A stretch of 43,616 bases of DNA from DASSWB01 sp035705495 (GTDB taxonomy: Bacteria; Bacteroidota; Bacteroidia; Flavobacteriales; Flavobacteriaceae), in contig DASSWB010000109.1 of NCBI GenBank assembly GCA_035705495.1, forward strand, positions 1 to 43,616, written 5' to 3'. Positions 32,008 to 40,340 of the stretch are shown here, one piece after another. Below the pieces are notes generated by a model, which was given only the letters and a program-made list of their open reading frames with translations, made no database searches and was not told the DNA's origin. The stretch's first letter is position 1. Every line of letters begins with the position of its first letter. The position numbers and the translations under genes are program-made.

Positions 32008-33012
32008 TTATTTAATATCCTGATAATATGATTTTTTCCGAATGAAATAGAAAGTAACTAGAGAATGAATTCTAAAATAATCGTGTTTTTTGTGCAGATG
32101 ATCCCTTTTCTCATACATTTTCAAGAGGTTTCCGTAAAAACTGAAATGAGCTTCGATAATGGCCCAAGTATGCTTGAATTTTCCTTCCAATAAAAATTTT
32201 ACTCCGGCCAGTCCGTCAAGAAGAAGTCGGCAGAAAATAATCCACCATACCTGCGGAATTGGGACATTTTTTAAAATTGAAAAAAGCGAATTTCTGAAGT
32301 TTAAAAACGTTTTCTGCGGACTAACATTATTCAGCGTGGCACCTCCAACGTGATATATTTTTGAAAACCCGGTATATTTTAGTTTATGACCTTTATTGTG
32401 GATCCGCCAACACAAATCAATTTCCTCTTGATGTGCAAAATAATCCTCATCAAAGCCACCAACTTCATTAAAAATATTTCTACGGATTGCAAAACAGGCA
32501 CCACTCGCCCAGAATATTTCAGTTTCATCATCATATTGACCTTCGTCTTTTTCCAAAATGTCAAAAATCCGCCCGCGACAGAAAGGATAGCCGTATTTAT
32601 CCAAAAAACCACCTGCAGCACCGGCATATTCAAAATACTCCCGATTTTTAAAATCCAAAATTTTTGGTTGGACCACTGCGGTTTCTTTTTCGTTTTCAAA
32701 AATTGAAAGAATTGGTGAGAGCCAATTTTCGGTTACTTCTACATCAGAATTCAAAAGGATGAAAATATCTTCTTCCAAATTGCGCAAAGCATCATTATAA
32801 CCTTTCGCGTACCCGCCATTTGTTTTGTTCTGAATGATTTTTACCTGCGGAAAATTTTCAGCAATAAAAGAAACAGAATCGTCGGTTGACGCGTTATCGG
32901 CCACGTAAATAGCAGCTTCTTTTGAAAATGAAATTACCGAAGGCAAGAATTGCTCCAGTAAGTTTTTTCCGTTCCAGTTAAGTATAACAACTGCTGTGCT
33001 TAATTGTGGCAA
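32008..33012 (-). CDS. GT2 family glycosyltransferase
   Basis: About 334 residues. GT-A fold with V-V-I-L-N-W-N-G, Y-V-A-D-N-A-S-T-D-D, L-L-N-S-D-V-E-V (DxD region), G-A-C-F-A-I-R-R and G-G-F-D-E-D-Y-F-A-H-Q-E-E-I-D-L-C-W-R. This is the rhamnosyltransferase-like branch, probably acting on cell-surface polysaccharide. No ATG precedes the conserved strand. The TTG at 33012 (M-P-Q-L-S-T-A-V) is preferred; a TTG at 33039 lies on a TACTTTG promoter-like box and would be an alternative of 343 residues. The tandem repeat array begins 45 bases upstream of 33039. Confidence 0.93.
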   Translation of the reverse strand: MPQLSTAVVILNWNGKNLLEQFLPSVISFSKEAAIYVADNASTDDSVSFIAENFPQVKIIQNKTNGGYAKGYNDALRNLEEDIFILLNSDVEVTENWLSPILSIFENEKETAVVQPKILDFKNREYFEYAGAAGGFLDKYGYPFCRGRIFDILEKDEGQYDDETEIFWASGACFAIRRNIFNEVGGFDEDYFAHQEEIDLCWRIHNKGHKLKYTGFSKIYHVGGATLNNVSPQKTFLNFRNSLFSILKNVPIPQVWWIIFCRLLLDGLAGVKFLLEGKFKHTWAIIEAHFSFYGNLLKMYEKRDHLHKKHDYFRIHSLVTFYFIRKKSYYQDIK

Positions 33013-33083
33013 ATTTTTCAGTTTGAAAATTCTTTGCAAAGTAAAGTTATTTACTTCGAAATGTGAAAAAGCTGTGTTGTTTT

Positions 33084-33409
33084 GTCATTCCGACGCGGGA
33101 AGAATCTCTGATTACCAAAATCCTGCTCACAATTCAGAGATTCTTCACTCCGCTATCGCTCCGATCAGAATGACACTTCGATTGTCATTCCGACGGAAGG
33201 AGGAATCTCTGATTACCAAAATCCTGCTCACAATTCAAAGATTCTTCACTCCGCTATCGCTCCGACCGAATGACACTCCGATTGTCATTCCGACGGAAGG
33301 AGGAATCTTTGACCATTGAAATTGTGCTTATAATTCAGAGATTCTTCACTCCGCTATCGCTCCGATCCGAATGACAGCTCGATTGTCATTCCGACGGAAG
33401 GAGGAATCT
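33084..33409. repeat. Tandem array of 100-bp hairpin-forming repeats (three full, one partial)
   Basis: Units start at 33084, 33184, 33284 and 33384, so the period is 100 bases. Each full unit opens with GTCATTCCGACG, ends with GAATGACA, and carries internal complementary arms AATCTCTGA and TCAGAGATTC, with CTTCACTCCGCTATCGCTCC between the inner and outer right arms. The fourth copy stops after GGAATCTC. Units 1 and 2 are nearly identical; unit 3 differs in its middle (GACCATTGAAATTGTGC). The nested arms would fold into a long imperfect stem. Similar GTCATTCCGA...GAATGAC elements are, from general knowledge, dispersed in Bacteroidota genomes. It separates the GT2 and HsdR_N genes, and the DNA is richer in GC than its surroundings. 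Confidence 0.9.
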
Positions 33410-33428
33410 CGTGGGTAGAAAAATTCTT

Positions 33429-33875
33429 CTAAATTTTAAAATCCGGAAGCTCCTTTAAAAAATGATAACGCTCATTTTCATAATCCATTTGGCAGTAATA
33501 ATGCTGCAAACCATTTGTCACCATAAGATATTTGGCGTTTAAGCTGAGGTTGTAACGGGCAATTTGATCAAATGTGTGTTGGGTAATGGGAATTTTTGGG
33601 GCTTTACATTCAACCACCAGAAAAACGGTACCAGCCGAATCAAAAGCAACAATATCGAAGCGTTTTATTAATTGATTGATTTTAAGTTGCTTCTCGACAT
33701 TTAAAAGGCTCTGCGGAATTTTTTTTTCAGTGAGCAGAAACTGAACGGTATGTTGGCGCACCCATTCTTCAGGTGTAAGAATCACAAATTTTTTACGGAG
33801 CACATCAAAAACGGCTGTTTTATTTTCGCTATTTTTGAACCTGAATTGATAAGGGGGAAAATTGAGCTCCTGCAT
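33429..33875 (-). CDS. HsdR N-terminal-like PD-(D/E)XK protein
   Basis: 148 residues resembling the nuclease module of type I restriction HsdR subunits (HSDR_N_2), without helicase or specificity parts. PD-(D/E)XK core: R-F-D-I-V-A-F-D (Asp ligand), then F-L-V-V-E-C-K-A-P (E-x-K) and a following Q-I-A-R-Y-N motif. It starts W-V-R-Q-H in the helix preceding the core. No hsdM or hsdS nearby, so a restriction role is unlikely; a housekeeping nuclease or DNA-binding role is an inference. Divergent from holA with a shared 59-base promoter gap. Confidence 0.88.
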   Translation of the reverse strand: MQELNFPPYQFRFKNSENKTAVFDVLRKKFVILTPEEWVRQHTVQFLLTEKKIPQSLLNVEKQLKINQLIKRFDIVAFDSAGTVFLVVECKAPKIPITQHTFDQIARYNLSLNAKYLMVTNGLQHYYCQMDYENERYHFLKELPDFKI

Positions 33876-33879
33876 TTTT

Positions 33880-33911
33880 CAAAAGTAAGAATAAGCTTTC
33901 AACATCACCAA
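33880..33911 (-). promoter_or_regulatory. Promoter of the HsdR_N-like gene
   Basis: Minus strand TTG (33911-33909), 21-base spacer, TACTTTTG (33887-33880), an exact -7 box only 4 bases before the ATG. This predicts a leaderless or nearly leaderless mRNA, as for recR. Confidence 0.6.
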
Positions 33912-33934
33912 AACTTTTCGCCTGATACAGTTTT

Positions 33935-34963
33935 ATGAATGAAGTCAACCAAATAATCGGTTCAATTAAAAAAGGTCAGATAAAACCCATTTATTTTTTA
34001 ATGGGGGATGAGGCTTATTTTATTGATCAGATTTCGAATTATATTGAAAAAAACGTGCTTTCCGAAGAGGAGAAAGGTTTCAATCAAATGACGCTCTACG
34101 GACGGGACACGAATATTGAAGAAATTGTAAGTCATTCGCGGCGCTATCCAATGATGGCCGAAAGACAAGTAATCATTATCAAGGAAGCACAAGATTTATC
34201 ACGAACCATCAATGCAGCGGAACCGGATAAAGGGAAAAGTACCTTACTGGAATATGTTGAAAATCCGCAGCCCACGACTTTACTGGTTTTCTGTTACAAG
34301 TACAAATCGCTTGACAAGCGCAAGAAAATAACCAAAGTCATTCAAAAAAGTGGGGTTCTTTTTGAAAGTAAAAAATTATATGAGGACAAAATCCCGAAAT
34401 GGATAGAATCCTTTTTAAAAGACGAAGGCTTTGGTATTTCACCTAAAGCTGCCGAAATGCTTGTCGAATTTTTGGGAAACGACTTGGGGAAGATTACAAA
34501 TGAATTGGAAAAACTTCAGCTTATTTGTCCCAAAGGCACACAGATAACTCCCGAAATCATTGAAGAAAACATCGGAATCAGCAAGGATTTCAACAATTTT
34601 GAACTTCGGAAGGCGATTGGTGAAAAAAACGTTGTGAAAGCGCATCGGATCGTGAATTATTTCGCTCAAAATCCAAAGGAAAATCCAGTAGTTGTGACAA
34701 TGGCTTTATTGTTTGGGTTGTTCACTCAGCTTTTGCAATACCATTCTTTAAATGACAAATCCAGGGATAACATTGTTAGAGCACTTAAAATCAATGCGTA
34801 TTTTGCAAATGATTATGTGACGGCAGCGCGAAATTATCCGATGAAAAAAGTGAGCCAGGTAATTGGATTGATCAGGGAAGCCGATTTAAAAAGCAAAGGT
34901 GTGGGGGGCAATATTTCACAAGGTGATTTGCTTAAGGAACTGCTCGTAAAAATTATGACCTAA
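33935..34963 (+). CDS. holA: DNA polymerase III subunit delta
   Basis: A 342-residue clamp-loader delta subunit, which opens the beta sliding clamp. Seen: I-K-K-G-Q-I-K-P-I-Y-F-L-M-G-D-E-A-Y-F-I-D, Y-P-M-M-A-E-R-Q-V-I-I-I-K-E-A-Q, L-L-V-F-C-Y-K, L-G-N-D-L-G-K-I-T-N-E-L-E-K-L. Three AAA-like domains and a collar give the normal length. ATG 33935. menA follows 9 bases after the stop. Confidence 0.96.
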   Translation: MNEVNQIIGSIKKGQIKPIYFLMGDEAYFIDQISNYIEKNVLSEEEKGFNQMTLYGRDTNIEEIVSHSRRYPMMAERQVIIIKEAQDLSRTINAAEPDKGKSTLLEYVENPQPTTLLVFCYKYKSLDKRKKITKVIQKSGVLFESKKLYEDKIPKWIESFLKDEGFGISPKAAEMLVEFLGNDLGKITNELEKLQLICPKGTQITPEIIEENIGISKDFNNFELRKAIGEKNVVKAHRIVNYFAQNPKENPVVVTMALLFGLFTQLLQYHSLNDKSRDNIVRALKINAYFANDYVTAARNYPMKKVSQVIGLIREADLKSKGVGGNISQGDLLKELLVKIMT

Positions 34964-34972
34964 TTTTAGAAA

Positions 34973-35875
34973 ATGAAAAAAACACGCGCTTGGTTTTCGG
35001 CTGCGAGATTACGCACATTGCCTTTATCAATTTCCGGAATTTTGGTCGGTTCTGCAATTGCAGCTGATGAAGGATTTTTTGAAATCGAAATTTTTCTTCT
35101 CGCCATTATCACGACCCTCGGATTACAAATCCTTTCCAATTTTGCCAATGATTATGGTGATTTCACAAAAGGAACCGACAATGAGGAAAGGGTGGGGCCA
35201 ATGCGGGCGCTCCAAAGCGGTAAAATTACGCAAGCCGAAATGCTTTACGGAATCATAGGAACTGCCGCAATTACCTTGTGTTTTGCAATTGCACTAATTT
35301 ATGTTTCTTTTAATGCAGCCGATTTCGGATATGCGGTTTTTTTCTTTCTGCTCGGTGTCGCGAGTATTGCTGCTGCCATTAAATACACGGTCGGAAAATC
35401 GGCTTACGGTTACCGCGGATTGGGTGATTTGTTCGTTTTTGTTTTCTTCGGAATTGTGGGCGTCTTCGGTTCATATTTTTTATATTCAAAAAATTTGAAC
35501 CTGTTGGTTTTATTACCAGCCGCTTCAATCGGAATGTTGAGTATGGCGGTTTTGAACCTGAATAATATGCGCGATCGCGAAGCCGATGCAAAAGCGGGAA
35601 AAATAACTCTGGTTGTGAAAATAGGTCTCAAAAAGGCCAAACTTTATCAGGGTTTTTTGGTAAGAATGGCAATCTTTCTCACAGTTTTTTATGTTTTGTA
35701 CGATTTTGAAAAATGGACTGAACTTTTATTCATTGTTGCCGCCATTCCTTTATTTCTGCATTTGAACAAAGTTTCCAAAAATGAAAATCCCGTTCTTTTG
35801 GACCCGGAATTGAAAGTCGTGGCTTTAAGCACCTTTTTATTCGCTGTTTTATTCGGTTTGGGGCAGTTTTTATAA
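34973..35875 (+). CDS. menA: 1,4-dihydroxy-2-naphthoate polyprenyltransferase
   Basis: A 300-residue UbiA-family membrane prenyltransferase that attaches the isoprenoid tail in menaquinone synthesis. Start K-T-R-A-W-F-S-A-A-R-L-R-T-L-P-L-S. First Asp-rich motif N-D-Y-G-D-F-T-K-G-T-D, second N-N-M-R-D-R-E-A-D. About eight membrane helices. First of three menaquinone genes on this strand (menA, menC, menE). Confidence 0.97.
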   Translation: MKKTRAWFSAARLRTLPLSISGILVGSAIAADEGFFEIEIFLLAIITTLGLQILSNFANDYGDFTKGTDNEERVGPMRALQSGKITQAEMLYGIIGTAAITLCFAIALIYVSFNAADFGYAVFFFLLGVASIAAAIKYTVGKSAYGYRGLGDLFVFVFFGIVGVFGSYFLYSKNLNLLVLLPAASIGMLSMAVLNLNNMRDREADAKAGKITLVVKIGLKKAKLYQGFLVRMAIFLTVFYVLYDFEKWTELLFIVAAIPLFLHLNKVSKNENPVLLDPELKVVALSTFLFAVLFGLGQFL

Positions 35876-35958
35876 TTTTTCAAAGATGAATTCGCATCGT
35901 TGGAATTAAATTGTTTTAAAGCCATTTTTTGTAAATTGAAAAACCAAAAAATCGAATT

Positions 35959-36639
35959 ATGAAAATTACATTTTACGGTCATAATTGCTTTAATATCCAG
36001 ATTGGCGATATTCATTTAATGATCGATCCTTTTATCACCGGCAATGATTTGTCGAAGGATAAAATCGATGTCAATGAGTTGAAAGCAGATTATATTTTGC
36101 TTACACACGCCCATAACGATCACACATTGGATGTGGAAACCATTGCCAAAAATACAGATGCAACCATTGTTTCAAATTATGAAATCGCAACGCATTATGA
36201 GAATAAAGGCTTTGATGTCCACCCGATGAATCACGGTGGCAGCTGGGATTTTGAATTTGGAAAAGTCAAGTATGTCAACGCAATTCATACCAGTTCTTTT
36301 CCAGATGGAAAATACGGCGGACAACCAGGCGGTTTTGTTATTGAAAGTGAACATAAAAATATATACATCGCGGGAGACACCGCGCTTACGATGGATATGA
36401 AATTAATACCGATGCGTACCAAACTAGATCTTGCCATTTTGCCCATTGGTGATAATTTTACAATGGGAGTGGAAGATGCCATTATTGCCAGTGATTTTGT
36501 ACAATGTGATAAGATTATTGGTTGTCATTATGATACTTTCGGATATATTGAAATAAACCACGAAGAAGCAAAACGTCTGTTTTACGAAAAAGGAAAAGAT
36601 TTAATGCTTTTGGAAATAGGAGAGAGCGTGGAGTTGTAA
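35959..36639 (+). CDS. UPF0173-type metal-dependent hydrolase (metallo-beta-lactamase fold)
   Basis: 226 residues. Zinc motif L-T-H-A-H-N-D-H, later H-G-G, A-G-D-T-A-L-T and a C-terminal G-C-H-Y-D-T-F. This is the compact UlaG/YtkL-like branch. Substrate unknown. It lies between menA and menC; a link to menaquinone synthesis is not demonstrated and may be only syntenic. Confidence 0.94.
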   Translation: MKITFYGHNCFNIQIGDIHLMIDPFITGNDLSKDKIDVNELKADYILLTHAHNDHTLDVETIAKNTDATIVSNYEIATHYENKGFDVHPMNHGGSWDFEFGKVKYVNAIHTSSFPDGKYGGQPGGFVIESEHKNIYIAGDTALTMDMKLIPMRTKLDLAILPIGDNFTMGVEDAIIASDFVQCDKIIGCHYDTFGYIEINHEEAKRLFYEKGKDLMLLEIGESVEL

Positions 36640-36708
36640 AAAAAGGAAAAAAGGAAAAATAAAAAATATGATTCATTTTCAAATGATAAAAACAATCCAA
36701 ATCAAGCT

Positions 36709-36726
36709 CCTCTCCCTTGGGAGAGG
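36709..36726. repeat. Palindromic dispersed-repeat remnant
   Basis: CCTCTCCCTTGGGAGAGG: 8-base arms around TT, followed by TGGGGGTGAGGGC. It lies 25 bases upstream of menC. Its G-rich tail resembles repeats found scattered in many bacterial genomes. No mobile element is attached. Confidence 0.6.
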
Positions 36727-36750
36727 TGGGGGTGAGGGCTCCTTCTCATT

Positions 36751-37785
36751 ATGACAGCAAGCTACCATTCACATTTTTTGGATTTTAAACGTCCCAGTGG
36801 AACTTCGCGCGGAATTCTCACGCAAAAGGAAACTTGGTTTTTGAAATTGACCGATGGTTCAAAAACCGGAATCGGTGAATGCGGAATTTTACGCGGATTA
36901 AGTATTGATGACCGTCCGGATTATGAAGAAAAACTGAAATGGACTTGTGAAAACATCAAATTGGGTCCGCATAAATTATGGAAGGAACTCAAGGAATTTC
37001 CCTCAATTCAGTTTGGTGTGGAAATGGCTTTTAAAGCTATCGCCGCTAAAAAAAACTTCATTCTTTTTCCTTCGGAATTTACCGAAGGGAGAAAAGCAAT
37101 TCCTATAAATGGTCTTGTGTGGATGGGCGATAAAGCGTTTATGAAAACCCAAATTATTGAAAAAATAAATGAAGGTTTCAACTGTATTAAATTAAAAATA
37201 GGCGCGATCGATTTTGAAACTGAATTAAATCTGCTCAAATACATCCGAAGTCAGTTTTCTTCCGAAGAAATCGAAATCCGCGTCGATGCAAATGGTGCTT
37301 TTCATCCTTCCGAAGCATTAAAAAAACTTTTTCAGCTTCAAAAATTTGATCTCCACAGCATTGAACAACCTATAAAAGCGGGGCAAATAGGGGAAATGGC
37401 AAAACTTTGTCAAGAAACCCCCGTGCCTATTGCGCTCGATGAAGAATTAATAGGGATTTTTGATGTAACAAAAAAGGAAGAAATCCTACAAATGATCCGT
37501 CCGCAATTCATCATTTGCAAACCAAGTTTGATTGGTGGTTTTAAAGGAACACAGCAATGGTTGGATTTGGCCGAAAAGCAAAAAATAGGATGGTGGATCA
37601 CAAGTGCTTTGGAAAGCAACGTTGGTCTGAATGCAATTTCACAATGGACTTATACATTAAAAAGTAAAATGCCACAAGGTTTGGGAACGGGCTCACTTTA
37701 CATTAATAATTTTCCCGCTCCATTAACGGTTGAGCAAGGAAAATTAAAGTACCATCCCGACAAAAACTGGCAAGTAAATATTTAA
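36751..37785 (+). CDS. menC: o-succinylbenzoate synthase
   Basis: A 344-residue enolase-superfamily enzyme that dehydrates SHCHC to o-succinylbenzoate. K-L-K-I-G (first Lys), R-V-D-A-N-G-A (Asp), S-I-E-Q-P (Glu), A-L-D-E-E-L (Asp) and C-K-P-S-L-I-G-G (second Lys) supply the metal and acid/base residues. This fits MenC, and its neighbours menA and menE favour it over dipeptide epimerase. ATG 36751. Confidence 0.94.
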   Translation: MTASYHSHFLDFKRPSGTSRGILTQKETWFLKLTDGSKTGIGECGILRGLSIDDRPDYEEKLKWTCENIKLGPHKLWKELKEFPSIQFGVEMAFKAIAAKKNFILFPSEFTEGRKAIPINGLVWMGDKAFMKTQIIEKINEGFNCIKLKIGAIDFETELNLLKYIRSQFSSEEIEIRVDANGAFHPSEALKKLFQLQKFDLHSIEQPIKAGQIGEMAKLCQETPVPIALDEELIGIFDVTKKEEILQMIRPQFIICKPSLIGGFKGTQQWLDLAEKQKIGWWITSALESNVGLNAISQWTYTLKSKMPQGLGTGSLYINNFPAPLTVEQGKLKYHPDKNWQVNI

Positions 37786-37792
37786 AGAAATT

Positions 37793-38746
37793 ATGTACAT
37801 AGAACAGGCATACGAAGCAAAAACCAGTTGGTGGCGCTATATAATCGGAATTGTAATTATTTTTTCGGGTTGGCAAATTGTAGGGGTTTTACCCCTGACA
37901 GCTGTTGCATTATGGAAAGCTGGGGATTTCAACATTTTTATGAAGGCTGCAGAGAATAATTTTCAGACTTTAGGAATTGACCCCAATTTATTCCTGTTTC
38001 TTTATATCCTTATGTTCACTTTTGGGCTCCTTGGAATTTGGTTTGCAGCGCGGTTTATTCACGAACAACCTTTTAAGAAATTGACCACTACGAGGCCGAA
38101 AGTCGATTGGGGAAGAATTTGGTTTAGTTTTTTTATGGTGGTAGGTATCAATCTCGTTCTTTTTGGAATCGGATATTTGGCAGAACCAGAGGCGTTGGTG
38201 TGGAATTTTGATCCAATACCTTTCTTCATTCTTTGCTTTATAGCCATCTTTTTACTGCCATTGCAAACCAGTTTTGAAGAATATTTGTTCCGTGGTTACT
38301 TTATGCAAGGACTCGGAGTATTGGCGAAAAACAAATGGTTTCCACTTTTGATCACTTCTGTTTTCTTCGGATTGCTTCACGGTTTAAATCCTGAAGTCGA
38401 AAAACTCGGATATGTGATGATGGTTTTCTACATTGGAACAGGTTTTCTCCTGGGAATTATGACTTTAATGGATGAAGGAATGGAACTCGCCTTGGGTTTT
38501 CACGCGGGAAACAATATTTTTGCTGCTCTTTTGGTCACTACAGATTGGACGGCATTTCAGGTTCCAGCGCTTTTTCGGGATGTTTCCGAACCTTCTGCTG
38601 GATTTGATATTATAGCACCGGTACTTATTTTGTACCCGATTTATTTGATCATTTTGGCAAGAAAGTACAATTGGACGAATTGGGCCGATAAATTGTTTGG
38701 GAAAGTTCACCGGCCTCCGGAAATTCATCATTCCGAAGAAATTTAG
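37793..38746 (+). CDS. CPBP family intramembrane glutamic protease
   Basis: 317 residues with about eight membrane helices. Motif 1 F-E-E-Y-L-F-R-G-Y (EExxxR), motif 2 F-F-G-L-L-H-G and motif 3 H-A-G-N-N-I-F are the Rce1/CAAX-protease (Abi) catalytic motifs, at about residues 160, 190 and 240. Bacterial members process peptides or modulate envelope proteins; its target is unknown. It starts 7 bases after menC, inside the menaquinone gene group. Confidence 0.93.
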   Translation: MYIEQAYEAKTSWWRYIIGIVIIFSGWQIVGVLPLTAVALWKAGDFNIFMKAAENNFQTLGIDPNLFLFLYILMFTFGLLGIWFAARFIHEQPFKKLTTTRPKVDWGRIWFSFFMVVGINLVLFGIGYLAEPEALVWNFDPIPFFILCFIAIFLLPLQTSFEEYLFRGYFMQGLGVLAKNKWFPLLITSVFFGLLHGLNPEVEKLGYVMMVFYIGTGFLLGIMTLMDEGMELALGFHAGNNIFAALLVTTDWTAFQVPALFRDVSEPSAGFDIIAPVLILYPIYLIILARKYNWTNWADKLFGKVHRPPEIHHSEEI

Positions 38747-38798
38747 CGAAAACATTTTTATTGTTTATTTTTTTGGTATACCAGATTTTAAACCTTGT

Positions 38799-39896
38799 AT
38801 GAACGCATATAAAACTCAAGAAACCCATTCAGATTTCAAAATAAGGGGACAGCATTTTTCAAATGAAGAATTAAAGGAAGCTGCTTTTTCTTTTATTAAA
38901 GAAGATGAAGCTTATGAAGCGGAAATTGGTCGGTTTTTGCAAGATTGGCTGAATGAAAAAGCGTATGTAACCGTCCACACTTCAGGCTCTACCGGAAAAC
39001 CAAAATTGATTAGATTGAGAAAAGACGCGATGATCAATAGTGCAATCGCAACCGGTGATTTTTTTAAAGTTAAAAACGGAACGAACGCCTTACTTTGTTT
39101 ACCTGCGAATTACATCGCTGGCAAAATGATGCTGGTCAGAGCGATGGTTTTGGGTTGGGATTTGGATTTGGTTTCGCCAAAAGCGAATCCTTTGGATCAT
39201 TTGTATAAGTTATACGATTTCTGCGCAATGACTCCTTTTCAATTGGATAATTCGATTGGCAGATTGCACCTTATTAACAAATTGATTGTTGGTGGAGGTT
39301 CGGTTTCCGAAAATTTAAAAAACCTGCTTCAGGACAAAAAGGCCAAGGTGTACGAAACTTATGGTATGACAGAGACCATTACGCATATTGCCGCAAGACG
39401 AATTAATTCCAAAAAGGCAATGGAAAGGAACGAGAATCCTTTTAAGTTACTGCCAAACGTTTCAATTTCTACAGATGATAGGAATTGTTTGGTGATTCAA
39501 GCTTCCAAATTATCGGAGGAAGAAGTTGTTACAAATGATGTTGTTGAAATTGTTTCTGATAACAAATTTCTTTGGAAAGGGCGCCTTGACAACGTAATCA
39601 ATTCCGGCGGAATAAAAATTTTCCCGGAAGAAGTAGAGCGAAAGCTTCAGAAATTAATCAGCCAGCGGTTTTTCATTACATCTTTACCTGATGATGCTTT
39701 GGGACAAAAACTCGTTCTATTTGTGGAAGCTAATTTTTCCGAAGTGGAACAAAAAGAACTCTTTTCAAAAATTAAAAATTTAGAAATGCTCGATAAATAC
39801 GAGAAACCTAAAAAGATTTTCTTTGTCGAAAAATTCGAAGAAACCCCAACCGGTAAAATCAATAGAATGAATACCGTTAAAGGAAAATCAGCTTAA
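38799..39896 (+). CDS. menE: o-succinylbenzoate-CoA ligase (AMP-binding)
   Basis: A 365-residue acyl-adenylate enzyme that activates o-succinylbenzoate as its CoA thioester. P-loop T-S-G-S-T-G-K-P-K, Y-E-T-Y-G-M-T-E-T, D-D-R (hinge region) and the C-terminal P-T-G-K-I-N-R with the catalytic Lys. It is about 100 residues shorter than typical MenE because the N-terminal part is reduced, which is common in this phylum. ATG 38799 is chosen; an upstream frame to 38697 overlaps the CPBP gene. Its last 9 bases overlap the convergent gene. Confidence 0.93.
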   Translation: MNAYKTQETHSDFKIRGQHFSNEELKEAAFSFIKEDEAYEAEIGRFLQDWLNEKAYVTVHTSGSTGKPKLIRLRKDAMINSAIATGDFFKVKNGTNALLCLPANYIAGKMMLVRAMVLGWDLDLVSPKANPLDHLYKLYDFCAMTPFQLDNSIGRLHLINKLIVGGGSVSENLKNLLQDKKAKVYETYGMTETITHIAARRINSKKAMERNENPFKLLPNVSISTDDRNCLVIQASKLSEEEVVTNDVVEIVSDNKFLWKGRLDNVINSGGIKIFPEEVERKLQKLISQRFFITSLPDDALGQKLVLFVEANFSEVEQKELFSKIKNLEMLDKYEKPKKIFFVEKFEETPTGKINRMNTVKGKSA

Positions 39897-40340
39897 ACCT
39901 TGAATTTTGCGTTTTATTTCATCCGTGTTTTCCGATCCCACAAAAAAAGTTTTTTTCCCGTCCTTGAATTTGATTTTTATCGCGCTTCCAAATTTTGTGT
40001 TGTATAAAGTCCCTTGAGGCGTCAATCGTAATCCGACTCCATAAATCCACGGCACGGAAACATTTTCAATACTCGAAAAATCCATTTCTTCGATTTTCAT
40101 TTCCTGTTTTATAAACCGAAGTCCGAAATTTGCCTTTATTGATTCCTTGGTCAACGTAATTTCCAGTTTTCCAAATATCACCGTGATCGCCAAAAGTGCA
40201 ATTCCCGTGATAATGATGATTTCCATTGGAAATTTACCACCTTCTTCAAGAAAAATAGGCAACATTAGAGAGGCAATAATAACTCCTGACAGGATGATCA
40301 ATAGTTTCGAATATTGTACCTCGTGATATAGTTTGTTCAT
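39888..40340 (-). CDS. Membrane protein with PH-like domain, function unknown
   Basis: 150 residues: two hydrophobic segments (about 11-31 and 40-60) followed by a beta-rich tail with F-G-L-R-F-I-K-Q-E-M, W-I-Y-G-V-G-L-R-L and I-K-I-K-F-K-D-G-K-K-T-F. This pattern is typical of small bacterial PH-like membrane proteins. Its stop (TGA, 39888-39890) overlaps menE by 9 bases. Its ATG (40338-40340) shares one base with the stop of the M1 peptidase gene upstream in the minus direction, so it follows the peptidase in one operon. Confidence 0.78.
   Translation of the reverse strand: MNKLYHEVQYSKLLIILSGVIIASLMLPIFLEEGGKFPMEIIIITGIALLAITVIFGKLEITLTKESIKANFGLRFIKQEMKIEEMDFSSIENVSVPWIYGVGLRLTPQGTLYNTKFGSAIKIKFKDGKKTFFVGSENTDEIKRKIQGLS

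Noticed and set aside
32996..33319. 107-codon plus-strand ORF over the repeat array
   Set aside because: Its translation is only the repeat read through, and it overlaps the start of the GT2 gene in antisense.
33084..33409. CRISPR-like array
   Set aside because: Units are 100 bases, adjacent and similar throughout, with internal hairpins; there are no distinct spacers and no cas genes nearby.
33429..33875. Type I restriction-modification locus
   Set aside because: No methylase, specificity or helicase genes are present; only the small HsdR_N-like domain.
38697..38798. N-terminal extension of menE
   Set aside because: It overlaps the CPBP coding end in another frame and has no conserved sequence; ATG 38799 is adequate.
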